From NCBI RefSeq assembly GCF_030408755.1, contig NZ_CP047209.1:1922001-1986000 (forward strand): 64,000 bases of DNA. Reading direction: 5' to 3'. Origin of the DNA: Corynebacterium felinum (GTDB lineage: Bacteria; Actinomycetota; Actinomycetes; Mycobacteriales; Mycobacteriaceae). Position 1 is the stretch's first letter, and each line of letters starts with the position of its first letter. Below the pieces are notes generated by a model, which was not told where the DNA came from, did not search any database, and saw nothing but the letters and a program-made list of their open reading frames with translations. Positions 8,918-18,098 of this stretch are shown piece after piece. The position numbers and the translations under genes were made by a program.

Positions 8918-9296
8918 ATTTCGTCCCCAGACGCCTTTCAATTGTTTGTGATTTTCTCTCACACGAATCCACAACCTCAAAACCCCCACCCACAACACCC
9001 GCCGCAACAGCAGGAAGAATAGGTGGCGACGTCGACAAGCAACACCGAAGTTGGCACACGTGCAACCCTTATAAAAACCTGCCCACGTGCACACACGCAA
9101 ACAGCAGCACGAAAAACACTTCCGATACCAAAGGGCAACAAAGATCCGTAAATCTCAAAATCAAGATTCTACCCTAAAAACCCCACACCCCACCCACCAC
9201 AGCCACCCCACACAACCAAAAAGTGAGCAAAAACAACAAAATCCCCACACACCACAGCAACCACCAACGATCGCCAACGCACGCAGGGAAGAAAAC
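8918..9296. other. pyrH upstream region
   Basis: About 380 bp with no supportable gene. From 9130 to 9290 the plus strand is A/C-rich and almost free of G. The pyrH promoter should be here, but I cannot point to it. Confidence 0.4.
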
Positions 9297-9340
9297 CTAA
9301 AAAAGGGGAAGCAGCGCCAAAGCACCACTTCCCTTTTTTA
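9297..9340 (-). terminator. tsf terminator
   Basis: AAAAAGGGGAAG and CTTCCCTTTTTT pair (one bulge) around GCAGCGCCAAAGCAC. On the minus strand it ends in a long T run, 20 bp after the tsf stop. Confidence 0.85.
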
Positions 9341-9360
9341 TAAAGGACCGAACACCAAAA

Positions 9361-10188
9361 TTAGTGCTGGCCAACCTCGAAGCGAGCGAAGGAGGTGATC
9401 ACAACACCAGCCTCATCCATCAGCTGCTTCACAGACTTCTTGGAATCAGCAACAGAAGCCTGCTCCAGAAGGCACACATCCTTGAAGAAACCACCCAAGC
9501 GGCCCTCAACGATCTTCGCAATAGCAGCCTCAGGCTTACCCTCAGCGCGGGTGATCTCCTCAGCCACGCGACGCTCCTTCTCCACAACCTCAGCAGGAAC
9601 ATCCTCGCGGGTCAGGTAAGCAGCCTTCAAAGCAGCAACCTGCATAGCAGCGTTGTGAGCAGCAGCCTTAGCAGCATCGCCCTCGCCGGTGTAAGCAACC
9701 AGGACGCCAACTGCAGGAGGCAGGTCAGCGGAGCGCTGGTGCAGGTACACAGAAACATTGTCGCCCTCAACGGTAACAGCGCGACGCAGCTCCAGCTTCT
9801 CACCAATCTTTGCAGACAGCTTCAAGATAGCCTCAGCAGCTGGCTCACCATCGACGGAAGCAGCAGCCAGCTCCTCAGCGGAGTTAGCCTTAACAGCTGC
9901 AGCAGCCTCAGCAACTTTCTGAGCGAATTCCTTGAACTCAGCGTTCTTAGCAACGAAGTCGGTCTCAGCGTTGATCTCAACCATGGTGTTGCCGGAAACA
10001 GCAATCAGACCCTCAGTTGCGTTACGCTCAGCGCGCTTACCAACATCCTTAGCACCCTTGATGCGCAGAACCTCGACAGCCTTGTCGAAATCGCCAGCGG
10101 TCTCCTCAAGAGCCTTCTTGCAGTCAAGCATGCCGGAGCCGGTGACTTCGCGGAGCTTCTTTACGTCTGCAGCAGTGTAGTTCGCCAT
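9361..10188 (-). CDS. tsf: Elongation factor Ts
   Basis: EF-Ts is the nucleotide exchange factor of EF-Tu. It is 275 residues, starting [20 protein letters not shown] with the conserved [14 protein letters not shown] of the N-terminal UBA-like domain. The TDFVAKN motif at about residue 80 contacts EF-Tu. The chosen ATG at 10188 has GAGGAGGA upstream. The longer open frame to 10296 is not conserved. It follows rpsB with a 430-bp gap, so it may have its own promoter: the minus strand upstream is AT-rich, with TTGAGT at about 10257. Confidence 0.97.
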   Translation of the reverse strand: MANYTAADVKKLREVTGSGMLDCKKALEETAGDFDKAVEVLRIKGAKDVGKRAERNATEGLIAVSGNTMVEINAETDFVAKNAEFKEFAQKVAEAAAAVKANSAEELAAASVDGEPAAEAILKLSAKIGEKLELRRAVTVEGDNVSVYLHQRSADLPPAVGVLVAYTGEGDAAKAAAHNAAMQVAALKAAYLTREDVPAEVVEKERRVAEEITRAEGKPEAAIAKIVEGRLGGFFKDVCLLEQASVADSKKSVKQLMDEAGVVITSFARFEVGQH

Positions 10189-10622
10189 GTGGGGGCGATC
10201 CTCCTCTGGTATAGGGGTTTGTTGAAGAAAATTTCTTAGAGTAAGAGTACTCAAATTTTGAGTATCCTGCACGGCAATGGTGAAAACAGTGGACAAAAAC
10301 CACCCTGTTCAAACCCCACTGCCGCATCTCAAAGCCTATAAACTCATGTATGGCTTTTCCAGGACCGCAGCGCACACAGATCATGAGCCCGTAGTCAAAA
10401 AACGCCCCCAGCCTTAAAGTCACTCCAAGGTGAATATTGGGTGTTTTTTAAGAACGTGAGGGCGGGGTTCACATGACCACGCGCTCACATAAGCGCACGG
10501 CACGGTTGTGGTGAGAGTAAAAACATGAAACACGCACACCACCAGAAACTCTACGCACCGAGATCAAATCTCAAGTGTGAAAAGTTTCACGGCTGTGTGC
10601 GCACGCTTCACGCACAAGTTAA
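10189..10622. other. rpsB-tsf intergenic region
   Basis: About 430 bp, unusually long for rpsB-tsf. No gene is supported. Weak hairpins occur just after rpsB (GTGAAA/TTTCAC at 10577-10590), but I see no convincing rho-independent terminator. Confidence 0.45.
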
Positions 10623-11444
10623 TTACCCAGCAGCTGGTGCTTCAGCCTCAACCTCAGCAGCAACCTCAGCTGGTGCCTCAACCTTAGCGGCAACCTCAAC
10701 GGTCTCGCGGTTTGCGTCGCCAGCAGCTTCCTTAGCAGCAGCCAGTGCACGCTCTTCGCGTGCCTTCTTGCCCTCGATCACTGCGTGGGAGATGACGCGA
10801 GTCAGAACGGAGATGGAACGGATTGCGTCGTCGTTGCCAGGAACTGGGAAGTTCACAACGTCTGGGTCGCAGTTGGTGTCGAGGATAGCCACAACTGGGA
10901 TGTTGAGCTTGTGAGCCTCGTTAACTGCAATGTGCTCCTTGTTGGTGTCAACAACCCACAGTGCGGAAGGAACCTTGGTCATCTCAGCGATACCACCGAG
11001 GACGCGCTCCAGCTTGGTGCGCTCACGGGTCAGCATGAGGATTTCCTTCTTGGTGCGGCCGTCGTAGCCGTTCTCAGCTGCGTCCATTGCCTGCAGTTCC
11101 TTCATGCGGTGCAGACGCTTGGAAACGGTCTGGAAGTTGGTCAGCATACCGCCGAGCCAACGGTGGTTGACGTAAGGCATGCCAACGCGCTCAGCTTCAG
11201 TAGCGATTGGCTCCTGAGCCTGCTTCTTGGTGCCAACGTAGAGGATGGTGCCGCCGTGAGCAACGGTCTCCTTGACGAACTCGTAAGCCTCGTCAATGAA
11301 GGTCAGAGTCTGCTGCAGGTCGATGATGTAGATGCCGTTGCGCTCGGTGAAGATGAAGCGACGCATCTTTGGGTTCCAACGACGGGTCTGGTGGCCGAAG
11401 TGCACACCAGAATCGAGAAGCTCGCGCATGGTTACAACTGCCAT
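10623..11444 (-). CDS. rpsB: 30S ribosomal protein S2
   Basis: S2 of the small subunit, 273 residues. It starts [20 protein letters not shown] with the conserved RRWNPKM following, and has [13 protein letters not shown] at about residue 90 and the [13 protein letters not shown] and [14 protein letters not shown] blocks. The last 35 residues are an Ala/Glu/Val-rich tail, common in actinobacterial S2. AAAGGGAG precedes the ATG. First gene of the rpsB-tsf pair. Confidence 0.97.
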   Translation of the reverse strand: MAVVTMRELLDSGVHFGHQTRRWNPKMRRFIFTERNGIYIIDLQQTLTFIDEAYEFVKETVAHGGTILYVGTKKQAQEPIATEAERVGMPYVNHRWLGGMLTNFQTVSKRLHRMKELQAMDAAENGYDGRTKKEILMLTRERTKLERVLGGIAEMTKVPSALWVVDTNKEHIAVNEAHKLNIPVVAILDTNCDPDVVNFPVPGNDDAIRSISVLTRVISHAVIEGKKAREERALAAAKEAAGDANRETVEVAAKVEAPAEVAAEVEAEAPAAG

Positions 11445-11894
11445 GGTGCTCCCTTTCTTTATAGGCTTTTGGTTCTTACAATCGCAGGTTTTCCCTGCGT
11501 CCTAGCAATCAGCACCGGTGTACACACCACGAACAACTTTAAAAAGCAAGAAGCGTGGACCGCGTGGACAACTTCTTCGGCCCCCTATTTTTGCTTGACC
11601 GCTCCTGCGGTAGTGCTTGATAGGGGTCGTGATTGCGCGTAGTCAGTGCGCCTTTTCACCGTTACGGTGATGCAGACACACTGCCGACGAGCAATCTTAG
11701 TGCATAATGGTGAACTTTCCAAACCCTTTTATCTGCTGGTCGCACCATTTGCTTTCAGTACTTTCTTCGCCCCGATCCCAGGGTTTATCCACAGCCAAAA
11801 TCACATGTGTCTCAATTATCACATCTGTCACTGCGTCCACAGCCTCAAGCGCCACCGCTAGCATCACCTTGCTGCATTACGGTGTGCTCAAACT
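11445..11894. other. Divergent region between rpsB and the M23-like gene
   Basis: 450 bp, no gene supported. It must hold the rpsB promoter/leader (minus) and the promoter of the secreted M23-like protein (plus). No binding motif stands out. Confidence 0.4.
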
Positions 11895-12533
11895 ATGTCG
11901 ATCTTTACTCTCCTTCTCAACACCGGCGCGCGCACGCGAAACGATGCATTGACGCTTCGTGCTTATCGACGCTCCCTGCTACCAACCCCGTACGTTCACC
12001 GTTTCGTGGTGCTGTGTATCAGCTGCCTTATGCCTTTTGTTCTCGGTATCTCTTTCAATCAGATCGCTGTGGCAAAAGCGCACACTCTACCTGCCAGTAG
12101 CGTTGTTTCGCGCCAAGGATTTGTCGACCCTATAGCGGTTTCGCCATTTCCTTCCCGAGTTTTACGGGGTTTTAACAATCCTGACAAGCCGTGGATGCCT
12201 GGGCACCGCGGAGTTGATCTCGCCGCTACGGTTGGCGCTCCTGTTCATGCCGCTGGCAGCGGAACTGTGCATTTCGTCGGGGTGATTTTTGGAATCCCCA
12301 CAATTTCCATCGCGCACCCGCAAGGCTTTCGCACCACCTATCAGCCCGTGTCGAGCACCCTTGTGGTAGGTGATGAGGTGACCGTTGGGCAACGCATCGG
12401 CACACTGAGCGCAGCACCTCGCCTCGACCCTGGTTTACAGTGGGGCGCAAAGTACGATGACGATACGTATATCAACCCCCTCGGATTGTTGGATACTCCA
12501 GTAATTAGGCTCAAGCCGTGGAAGAATCCTTAA
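11895..12533 (+). CDS. Secreted M23 (LytM)-like protein with altered zinc site
   Basis: 212 residues. A hydrophobic segment at about 47-65 ending AVAKA looks like a signal peptide with an unusually long N-terminal region, so the true start may be internal; no ribosome binding site is clear. Residues 95-205 follow the actinobacterial M23 lysostaphin-type domain: GHRGVDLAATVGAPV, the FRTTYQPV strand, VGQRIGTL and the YINPLGLL end. The first two zinc ligands (His and Asp of HRGVDLA) are present. The usual LHWG third-ligand motif reads LQWG, so that His is Gln. It may therefore be a non-catalytic regulator of cell-wall hydrolases or a peptidoglycan binder. The stop overlaps that of convergent xerC. 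Confidence 0.8.
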   Translation: MSIFTLLLNTGARTRNDALTLRAYRRSLLPTPYVHRFVVLCISCLMPFVLGISFNQIAVAKAHTLPASSVVSRQGFVDPIAVSPFPSRVLRGFNNPDKPWMPGHRGVDLAATVGAPVHAAGSGTVHFVGVIFGIPTISIAHPQGFRTTYQPVSSTLVVGDEVTVGQRIGTLSAAPRLDPGLQWGAKYDDDTYINPLGLLDTPVIRLKPWKNP

Positions 12534-13483
12534 GCCCGCGGATGTGCTTGGCGGTAGGCTTCCCTTAATCGCGCCGTTGACACATGGGTATAAATTTGGG
12601 TGGTTTGGAGTGACGAGTGGCCCAGCATTTCTTGGACTACACGTAGGTCGGCACCACCGTCGAGCATATGTGTGGCTGCTGAGTGTCGTAGCGCGTGCGG
12701 GCCTAAACCTTGAACCCCCGCCTGCGCGCCAGCCCTAGCAACTATTGAGCGGACGACGCTGGGATCGATGCGTCCACCCCGTGAGCCTAGGAAAAACGCA
12801 TCGGTGGTTTTCTTAAGCAATGCCGCTCGCCCACTATCGCGCCACATCAGTAGCGCATCAGCACAGGTGGGCCCGAAAGGAACAACGCGTTGTTTATCGC
12901 CTTTACCTGTGACTTTGACTTGGTTACGGGAAAAATCAAAATCGTTGAGGTTCGTGCCACACAGTTCCGATACACGCATCCCCGTGGCATAGAGAAGTTC
13001 AAGGATGGCACAGTCACGGAGGAATTCTGGTTCACGCGTGGCAGCCGAGCTTTCCATCACCTGTGCCGCACTAGTGGCGGTGAGCACCTTTGGTAAGCTG
13101 CGCCCAGCCTTGGGCGTTTGCAGTTTCGCGGCTACATCACGATCGATGAATCCTTGTTTAACACACCACGTGGAGAATGTGCGCACCGCTGCGCCACGTC
13201 GCGCGAGTGTGGCGCGGGTTTTACCCGCATCAACAGTATGCGCAAGCCAGGCGCGGAGGTTTGTCAACGTGAAGTCAGCGAAGGTTGGTGTGGGGGTTTG
13301 AGTGTGAAGGTACGACACGAGATCGTTGAGATCAGCGCGGTAGCCTTTGACAGTGGCTGGGGATCGACCGACCACTAAGGTGAGGTGTTCGGCGAAGTCG
13401 TTAATGGCTTCGCCGATGGGGTTAGGCCCACACGACGATAGTTCAGCTTGGTGTGATGCGTGCGTGTGGTGCCTTGGAGTCAT
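12530..13483 (-). CDS. xerC: Tyrosine recombinase XerC
   Basis: 317 residues. XerC with XerD resolves chromosome dimers at dif. The N-terminal core-binding domain includes FAEHLTLVVGRSPATVKGY. The catalytic domain shows ATGMRVSEL (Arg), KGDKQRVVPF (Lys), HALRHSAATHML (His-x-x-Arg), LGHSSLQTTQIYTH (His and the nucleophile Tyr). It lies directly after dprA as in relatives. A TAACCT hexamer ends 6 nt before the ATG, suggesting a leaderless transcript besides read-through from dprA. Confidence 0.93.
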   Translation of the reverse strand: MTPRHHTHASHQAELSSCGPNPIGEAINDFAEHLTLVVGRSPATVKGYRADLNDLVSYLHTQTPTPTFADFTLTNLRAWLAHTVDAGKTRATLARRGAAVRTFSTWCVKQGFIDRDVAAKLQTPKAGRSLPKVLTATSAAQVMESSAATREPEFLRDCAILELLYATGMRVSELCGTNLNDFDFSRNQVKVTGKGDKQRVVPFGPTCADALLMWRDSGRAALLKKTTDAFFLGSRGGRIDPSVVRSIVARAGAQAGVQGLGPHALRHSAATHMLDGGADLRVVQEMLGHSSLQTTQIYTHVSTARLREAYRQAHPRA

Positions 13484-13489
13484 GGTTCT

Positions 13490-13495
13490 AGGTTA
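13490..13495 (-). promoter_or_regulatory. Candidate -10 element for leaderless xerC mRNA
   Basis: TAACCT on the minus strand ends 6 nt before the xerC ATG (13483), and no Shine-Dalgarno sequence is present. Confidence 0.35.
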
Positions 13496-13503
13496 GCGGG
13501 CGA

Positions 13504-14688
13504 TCAGTAACCTTTGAAGTTAGGGTGCCTGACCCAGTTGGTGCGCTGTCGTTGAATCAGTGCTTTGCGTTCGAGCTCGAGGAGTAGGTGCATGGTGAGC
13601 CCAACGGTGAGCCCTGCGTTTTCCGCGATGGTTGTTGCGCTTTGGGGTTGGGCGCAAAGCGCATCGAAGACTCGCATTTCGTTACGACTAAGTTTTTGAA
13701 TTGGGTTTGCCGCAAAGTCGAGTTCGTACTGGGCATCTACATCGATTTCACCAACGGCGGACAGCAGTGCCCTGATTTCGTCGGCGGAGCAGACCATCTG
13801 GGCGTCACCGTCACGAATTTTTGCAAGGCAGCCAAAGGAGTTGGTGTCGGTGATAGGCCCTGGTACAGCCATGGCGACTTTTCCTAATCCGGCAGCCCAG
13901 CTGAGCGTGTTGAGCGCACCGGACCGCCACGCTGCTTGGGTTACAACCGTGCCTAGGCTTAGTGCTGCGCTGAGTCGATTGCGGGTAAGAAATCGGTGGC
14001 GTTGGGGATTAACACCGGGTGGGTATTCGGTCACGAGGGCTGAATGGGTGCTAGTGCCAATAGTGCGGAACAGGCGAGTATTCGCCGATGGGTAGGTTCG
14101 GTCAAGCCCACATGCTTGAACAACGATGGTGCTTCCGCCTTGGGCGAGTGCTTCTTCATGCGCCACGGTATCCACCCCAAGGGCACCACCGGATACGATT
14201 GTCCACGAATGTTGGACGAGCCCACGGGTCAGTAAAGCTGTGGCGTTGCGCCCATAGTTGCTTAATGCACGTGTTCCTACGATGGTCACAGCTTGGGCTG
14301 TCAAAGGTCGTAGCGGTGCACCTTTCACCCATAAAACATGTGGCGCAATGGCATCTGATTGGTAGCTGCGGATATGTTCGCTCATTCCGCTGGCGGCAAA
14401 ACTGAACGCGCTATCAAGGGCTTCGCTGGGCCATTCGGCGTCGTCGGGTGTGATCATGCGCCCACCAAGTGCTGCTACATCATCGAGGTCTTGTGCCGCC
14501 CGATTCCAGTCGTAGCGGCTGGCGGTTTCGGCGAGGAGATCACCGATCCACGGTTCGCGTTTTTTCACTGCGGTGGCAATTGCCTCCACCTCTTTTCCAC
14601 TGGCCAGAAGTGTCGAAAGTGTGCGGCTGGGTCCTTCGATGGCGCGGGAGAGATAGGCCCATGCTAGTCGCCTTTCATCATGCGGCAT
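13504..14688 (-). CDS. dprA: DNA-processing protein DprA
   Basis: 394 residues. DprA binds incoming single-stranded DNA and loads RecA during transformation. The Rossmann-like domain spans about 120-330: VTIVGTRALSNYG, WTIVSGGALGVDTVAHEEAL, ACGLDRTYPSAN, RHRFLTRNRLSAALSLGTVV, AVPGPITDTNSFG. A C-terminal winged helix (SATTIAENAGLTVG) follows. Its start overlaps the comM stop by 11 bp, so the two are translationally coupled. Other competence genes are not in this window. Confidence 0.94.
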   Translation of the reverse strand: MPHDERRLAWAYLSRAIEGPSRTLSTLLASGKEVEAIATAVKKREPWIGDLLAETASRYDWNRAAQDLDDVAALGGRMITPDDAEWPSEALDSAFSFAASGMSEHIRSYQSDAIAPHVLWVKGAPLRPLTAQAVTIVGTRALSNYGRNATALLTRGLVQHSWTIVSGGALGVDTVAHEEALAQGGSTIVVQACGLDRTYPSANTRLFRTIGTSTHSALVTEYPPGVNPQRHRFLTRNRLSAALSLGTVVTQAAWRSGALNTLSWAAGLGKVAMAVPGPITDTNSFGCLAKIRDGDAQMVCSADEIRALLSAVGEIDVDAQYELDFAANPIQKLSRNEMRVFDALCAQPQSATTIAENAGLTVGLTMHLLLELERKALIQRQRTNWVRHPNFKGY

Positions 14689-16210
14689 GGGTCACCTCCG
14701 GCCACGCGGCGGAGCGCAATTCTACGGCGCGAGCGACATGGTCCACTGTTGGAGTTGTGAGATCTTCAAGGTCGCACAAGGTCCAGGCTAGTTTCAGGGC
14801 GCGGTCAACTCCCCGCTGGGTGATATCCCCGCTGGCAAGGAAGTATTCCAGCATCGCCATTCCTTCCGCATCGGCGGGGTATCGTTTACGCACTTCGCAA
14901 GGATCCATAGCGGCTGTGGTGATATCCCCGTATCCGCCTGTACGCCACCGGTGACGTGCCCGATCGCGTGCATGTGCTACACGCTGTGCGATGGTGGCGG
15001 AGCTTTCGCCCGCGGCTGTGCTGAGACCTCCTCGGGCGTGCGTGTGTGCGAAAATATCGATGCGATCTTTCAAAGGGCCAGAAATGTTATTCAGGTAGTT
15101 TGCGCGCACGCTCGCAGGGCAGCTACAGGCGCTAGGTTCTTCCGCAGCGCAGCGGCATGGGTTTGCCGCGAGAACAAGTAGGAATCGGGTAGGGAATTCG
15201 ACGGTGCGTTGATTGCGCACAAGGCGTACGGAGCCTTGCTCCATGGGGATGCGTAATACGTCGAGTACTCGGGCTGGTATCTCTGATACTTCGTCTAGAA
15301 ACAGCACACCGTTGTGGGCGAGACTTACCGCACCGGGTTTGGGGTTGCCTGATCCCCCACCTAAAAGCCCTGCGGGGGAAATGGAATGGTGGGGTGCTAC
15401 AAATGGGGGCTGGTTTGGGTGATGTTTGTCGCTGCGCCCAGCAATGGAGTGGACAACAGTGGTTTCGATTCGCTCCCGTTGGTTCAGTTGCGGTAGCAGG
15501 GTGGGGATGCGTTCGGCAATCATGGATTTTCCGCTTCCGCGAGGGCCGATGAGAAAGAGGTTATGCCCGCCGGCGGCTGCGACTTCGGCAGCGAATTTGG
15601 CGTGTTCTTGTCCGGCGATTTGATCCATGTCGATCCGCCGCGTGTTGGCGTGTTGCTCAGCGCTTAGTGCTTGTGGTCGTTCAAGGATGCGGTCGCCGTT
15701 GATCCACTCCATTACTTCTTCCACGCTCGTAGCGACAAACACATCGACGCCCGCTGCTAGCGCTGCTTCCGCCGCGTTTCCTGGGGGTACTACTACTGCG
15801 GTGACGTTGTGGTTACCGGCTTCAAGCAACGCTGCGAGCACGCCGGGGACTTCCCTTAATTGTCCATCCAGTCCAATCTCCCCGAGAAACAGGATGTTTT
15901 TGACTGAATCAATGATGCGGGCGTTAGTAGTTGCGGCACACAAGATTGCTACGGCAATGGCGAGGTCGAAATGTGTGCCTGATTTTGGGAGATTACCGGG
16001 CACGAGGCTGACAATGACTTTTGTTTTAGGCCAGTCCAATCCACTGTTGTGGGCTGCGGTTTTGATTCTATCTTTCGCTTCAGTCACCGCTGCTGAAGCC
16101 ATGCCGACGATATAGGTGCCGGGCAAACCCGGCCCAATATTTGCTTCGACGTGCACGAGGGTGGCGCTGACGCCTTCGAATGCCACGCTGAGTGTTTTAG
16201 CGAGCGCCAC
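14678..16210 (-). CDS. comM: YifB/ComM family Mg-chelatase-like AAA+ ATPase
   Basis: 510 residues. ComM is a hexameric helicase that extends branch migration during natural transformation. It has the N-terminal Lon-protease-like fold (VPGNLPKSGTHFDLAIAVAI), Walker A GPRGSGKSMIAERI at about residue 220, Walker B VLFLDEVSE, and a Cys-rich segment ANPCRCAAEE. The GTG at 16210 gives a 14-bp overlap with the YraN-like gene, and dprA follows with another overlap. The tight yraN-comM-dprA run is the standard actinobacterial competence cluster. Confidence 0.93.
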   Translation of the reverse strand: MALAKTLSVAFEGVSATLVHVEANIGPGLPGTYIVGMASAAVTEAKDRIKTAAHNSGLDWPKTKVIVSLVPGNLPKSGTHFDLAIAVAILCAATTNARIIDSVKNILFLGEIGLDGQLREVPGVLAALLEAGNHNVTAVVVPPGNAAEAALAAGVDVFVATSVEEVMEWINGDRILERPQALSAEQHANTRRIDMDQIAGQEHAKFAAEVAAAGGHNLFLIGPRGSGKSMIAERIPTLLPQLNQRERIETTVVHSIAGRSDKHHPNQPPFVAPHHSISPAGLLGGGSGNPKPGAVSLAHNGVLFLDEVSEIPARVLDVLRIPMEQGSVRLVRNQRTVEFPTRFLLVLAANPCRCAAEEPSACSCPASVRANYLNNISGPLKDRIDIFAHTHARGGLSTAAGESSATIAQRVAHARDRARHRWRTGGYGDITTAAMDPCEVRKRYPADAEGMAMLEYFLASGDITQRGVDRALKLAWTLCDLEDLTTPTVDHVARAVELRSAAWPEVTHAA

Positions 16211-16643
16211 GATCCACCTCCTGATACCAGGTGAGCTCGGCTTGCTTGAGGGTGCGGGCGAGGATGATGATGGCGTCGAAACGCACGGTCACCCTGGGTT
16301 TTCCGCGAAGCCACACGTACGCGGCTTTGCGCATGCGGTTGAATTTGGCAGGGTCGATTGCGTCGGCGGCACCGTAGGAGTCGTCGCGGCGGGTTTTGAC
16401 CTCGACAAAGGCAAGGGTGTTGGTGTTCGGGATGGCGGCGATGATGTCGATTTCACCGGCCACGTTGCGCACGTTGCGTTCGATGATTGTGTATCCGTGG
16501 CGTTGAAGGAAGCGTGCGGCTGCTTCTTCGCCACGGCGCCCGAGCTCGTGGGCATCGAGCTGGAGTGCATCGTTGTGGGGGTCGGGTTGTGGTTGCCAGG
16601 TGTCTGTGTGGCGGTTGTGGGTGCTCAAGATGGGTGCGGGCAT
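16197..16643 (-). CDS. YraN/UPF0102 family endonuclease-like protein
   Basis: About 148 residues. A compact restriction-endonuclease fold is visible: LGRRGEEAAARFLQRHGY, the GEIDIIA motif (Asp) and FVEVKTRRDDSYG (E-x-K), which together form a PD-(D/E)xK site. The biological substrate of the family is uncertain. ATG at 16643 is preceded by GGAAAGGAAGG; the frame continues to 16721 without family resemblance. First gene of the block with comM and dprA. Confidence 0.87.
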   Translation of the reverse strand: MPAPILSTHNRHTDTWQPQPDPHNDALQLDAHELGRRGEEAAARFLQRHGYTIIERNVRNVAGEIDIIAAIPNTNTLAFVEVKTRRDDSYGAADAIDPAKFNRMRKAAYVWLRGKPRVTVRFDAIIILARTLKQAELTWYQEVDRGAR

Positions 16644-16867
16644 GGTGATTGCACGCCTTCCTTTCCGTGTGCGTGAGGGGGTTGACGCATGTGCACGAAA
16701 ATGTGGAGGCTGTGATCGCATCCCTTGATCTTGAGGCTACCGTGATGAGGTGTGTCGATGCTGTTGTGGGCGCATTTGTGGTACCGCTTGTGGAATTTGC
16801 TTTTCGACGCCGGTCACTGACCAGCTGTTTTGGCTGGGGTTCGCACGTTTAGAGGGGAAATATTTTA

Positions 16868-17023
16868 ATGGCTACTTTTATGGTTGCGCAAGGCGAACGC
16901 AGACCGCCTGTGGAATTCCCTAGTGCCGAGGATTTTGTTCCGCGAAATGTGGGGAGTTGTGCAATGCACACAACCCCGAAAGTGTCGCACCCTTTTCCTG
17001 GGGCTTCACACTCGCGGGGTTGA
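16868..17023 (+). CDS. Possible 51-residue small protein
   Basis: In the 345-bp gap between yraN and the DUF2469 gene, an ATG at 16868 has AGAGGGGAA about 8 nt upstream and opens 51 codons (MATFMVAQGERRPPVEFPSA, then basic and Ser/His-rich). No domain is recognised. Its 3' half overlaps an imperfect inverted repeat AACCCCG/CGGGGTT, so the region could instead be a leader or terminator. Low confidence; the rest of the gap shows nothing. Confidence 0.2.
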   Translation: MATFMVAQGERRPPVEFPSAEDFVPRNVGSCAMHTTPKVSHPFPGASHSRG

Positions 17024-17066
17024 AGTTCACACATGTTCCACCGCGTGGACGGTGGCACGGGGTGTT

Positions 17067-17372
17067 TTAGTCGGGGATGACAAATTCTGGTTTGTCGAGT
17101 TCTTCGATATTGACATCTTTGTAGGTGATGACACGGACGAAGCGTACGAAGCGTACGGCTCGGTACATGTCCCACACCCATGCATCGGACATGCGGACTT
17201 CGTAGTACACGTCGTTGCCTTCGGTGTGTGGGATCAGTTCCACGGCGTTGGCGAGATAGAACCGGCGCTCGGTTTCCACCACATAGGAGAATTGGCTGAC
17301 CACGTCCCGGTATTCCCGGTACAGTGCCAATTCGACTTCGGCTTCGTAGTTTTCCAGTTCGTCAGCGCTCAT
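17067..17372 (-). CDS. DUF2469 family protein
   Basis: 101 residues, acidic, starting MSADELENYEAEVELALYRE with the WVWDMYR segment near residue 66 and the end RVITYKDVNIEELDKPEFV. This matches the short DUF2469 family, strictly actinobacterial and always next to rnhB and yraN. Function is unknown. GGGAGG-type sequence precedes the ATG. It lies 37 bp after rnhB and is probably cotranscribed with it. Confidence 0.88.
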   Translation of the reverse strand: MSADELENYEAEVELALYREYRDVVSQFSYVVETERRFYLANAVELIPHTEGNDVYYEVRMSDAWVWDMYRAVRFVRFVRVITYKDVNIEELDKPEFVIPD

Positions 17373-17408
17373 TGGAGTCCTCCCCCATCTGATACGTATT
17401 GGGTCTTG

Positions 17409-18053
17409 TTAGTGTCGGGCGTGCAAGTATTCGTCGTGTGCTGCAGCCACATTTGCATAACTATATCGATGGACAGGGCTTGCGCCGTAAAGGCGCACCG
17501 CGTCCATGTGAATCTTTGTGCCATATCCTTTATGCCCGTTGAAGCCGTAGCTGGGATATTTCTCGTGGTATTCGTCCATAATTTCATCCCGCGAGTGCTT
17601 AGCGAGCACGCTGGCGGCGGCGATGCATCGTACTATCGCGTCCCCACCAATCATGGGAAGGGAGGGGGTGGCAAAACCTGGCACTTTCATTGCATCGGTG
17701 AGGATGTAGTGGGGTTGGATTTCGAGTTGGGCGACGGCGCGGCGCATCCCGGAGATGTTCGCGTGTTGGATTCCCCAGCTGTCGATCTCACCGGCGTCGA
17801 TGTGCACGATGGACCACGCACGTGCGTGTTTTTGGATGAGTGGGAAAAGTTCGGCGCGGGTTTTGGCGCTGAGCTTTTTCGAATCGGTGAGCGCTGCTAG
17901 ATCTTTGATGGGTTCGACCGGCAGGATGCAGGCGGCGATGCTAATAGGGCCGGCGCAGCTGCCACGCCCTGCTTCATCGACACCTGCTACGGGCCCTAAA
18001 CCTGCTTTGTCCAGCGCTACTTCATAGGTTCGGTGGTGTTTGAGTTTGCGCAC
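17409..18053 (-). CDS. rnhB: Ribonuclease HII
   Basis: 214 residues. RNase HII nicks 5' of ribonucleotides embedded in DNA and removes RNA from hybrids. The first acidic pair is in GVDEAGRGSCAGP at about residue 23; DSKKLSAKTR follows. The third Asp lies in YILTDAMKVPG, and SVLAKHSRDEIMDE supplies the fourth acidic residue. Length is normal. It lies between lepB (46 bp upstream) and the DUF2469 gene in a minus-strand operon. Confidence 0.95.
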   Translation of the reverse strand: MRKLKHHRTYEVALDKAGLGPVAGVDEAGRGSCAGPISIAACILPVEPIKDLAALTDSKKLSAKTRAELFPLIQKHARAWSIVHIDAGEIDSWGIQHANISGMRRAVAQLEIQPHYILTDAMKVPGFATPSLPMIGGDAIVRCIAAASVLAKHSRDEIMDEYHEKYPSYGFNGHKGYGTKIHMDAVRLYGASPVHRYSYANVAAAHDEYLHARH

Positions 18054-18098
18054 TCGTCAGTATTTCCGTGGATGTGTGGAAGGTTTCTTCCTGAGCTA

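Noticed and set aside
8918..9100. 61-codon N-terminal extension of pyrH
   Set aside because: Its composition is unlike the family, and the UMP kinase start is at 8917.
10400..10460. A terminator after rpsB
   Set aside because: There is a T-rich stretch, but no stem of convincing length precedes it on the minus strand.
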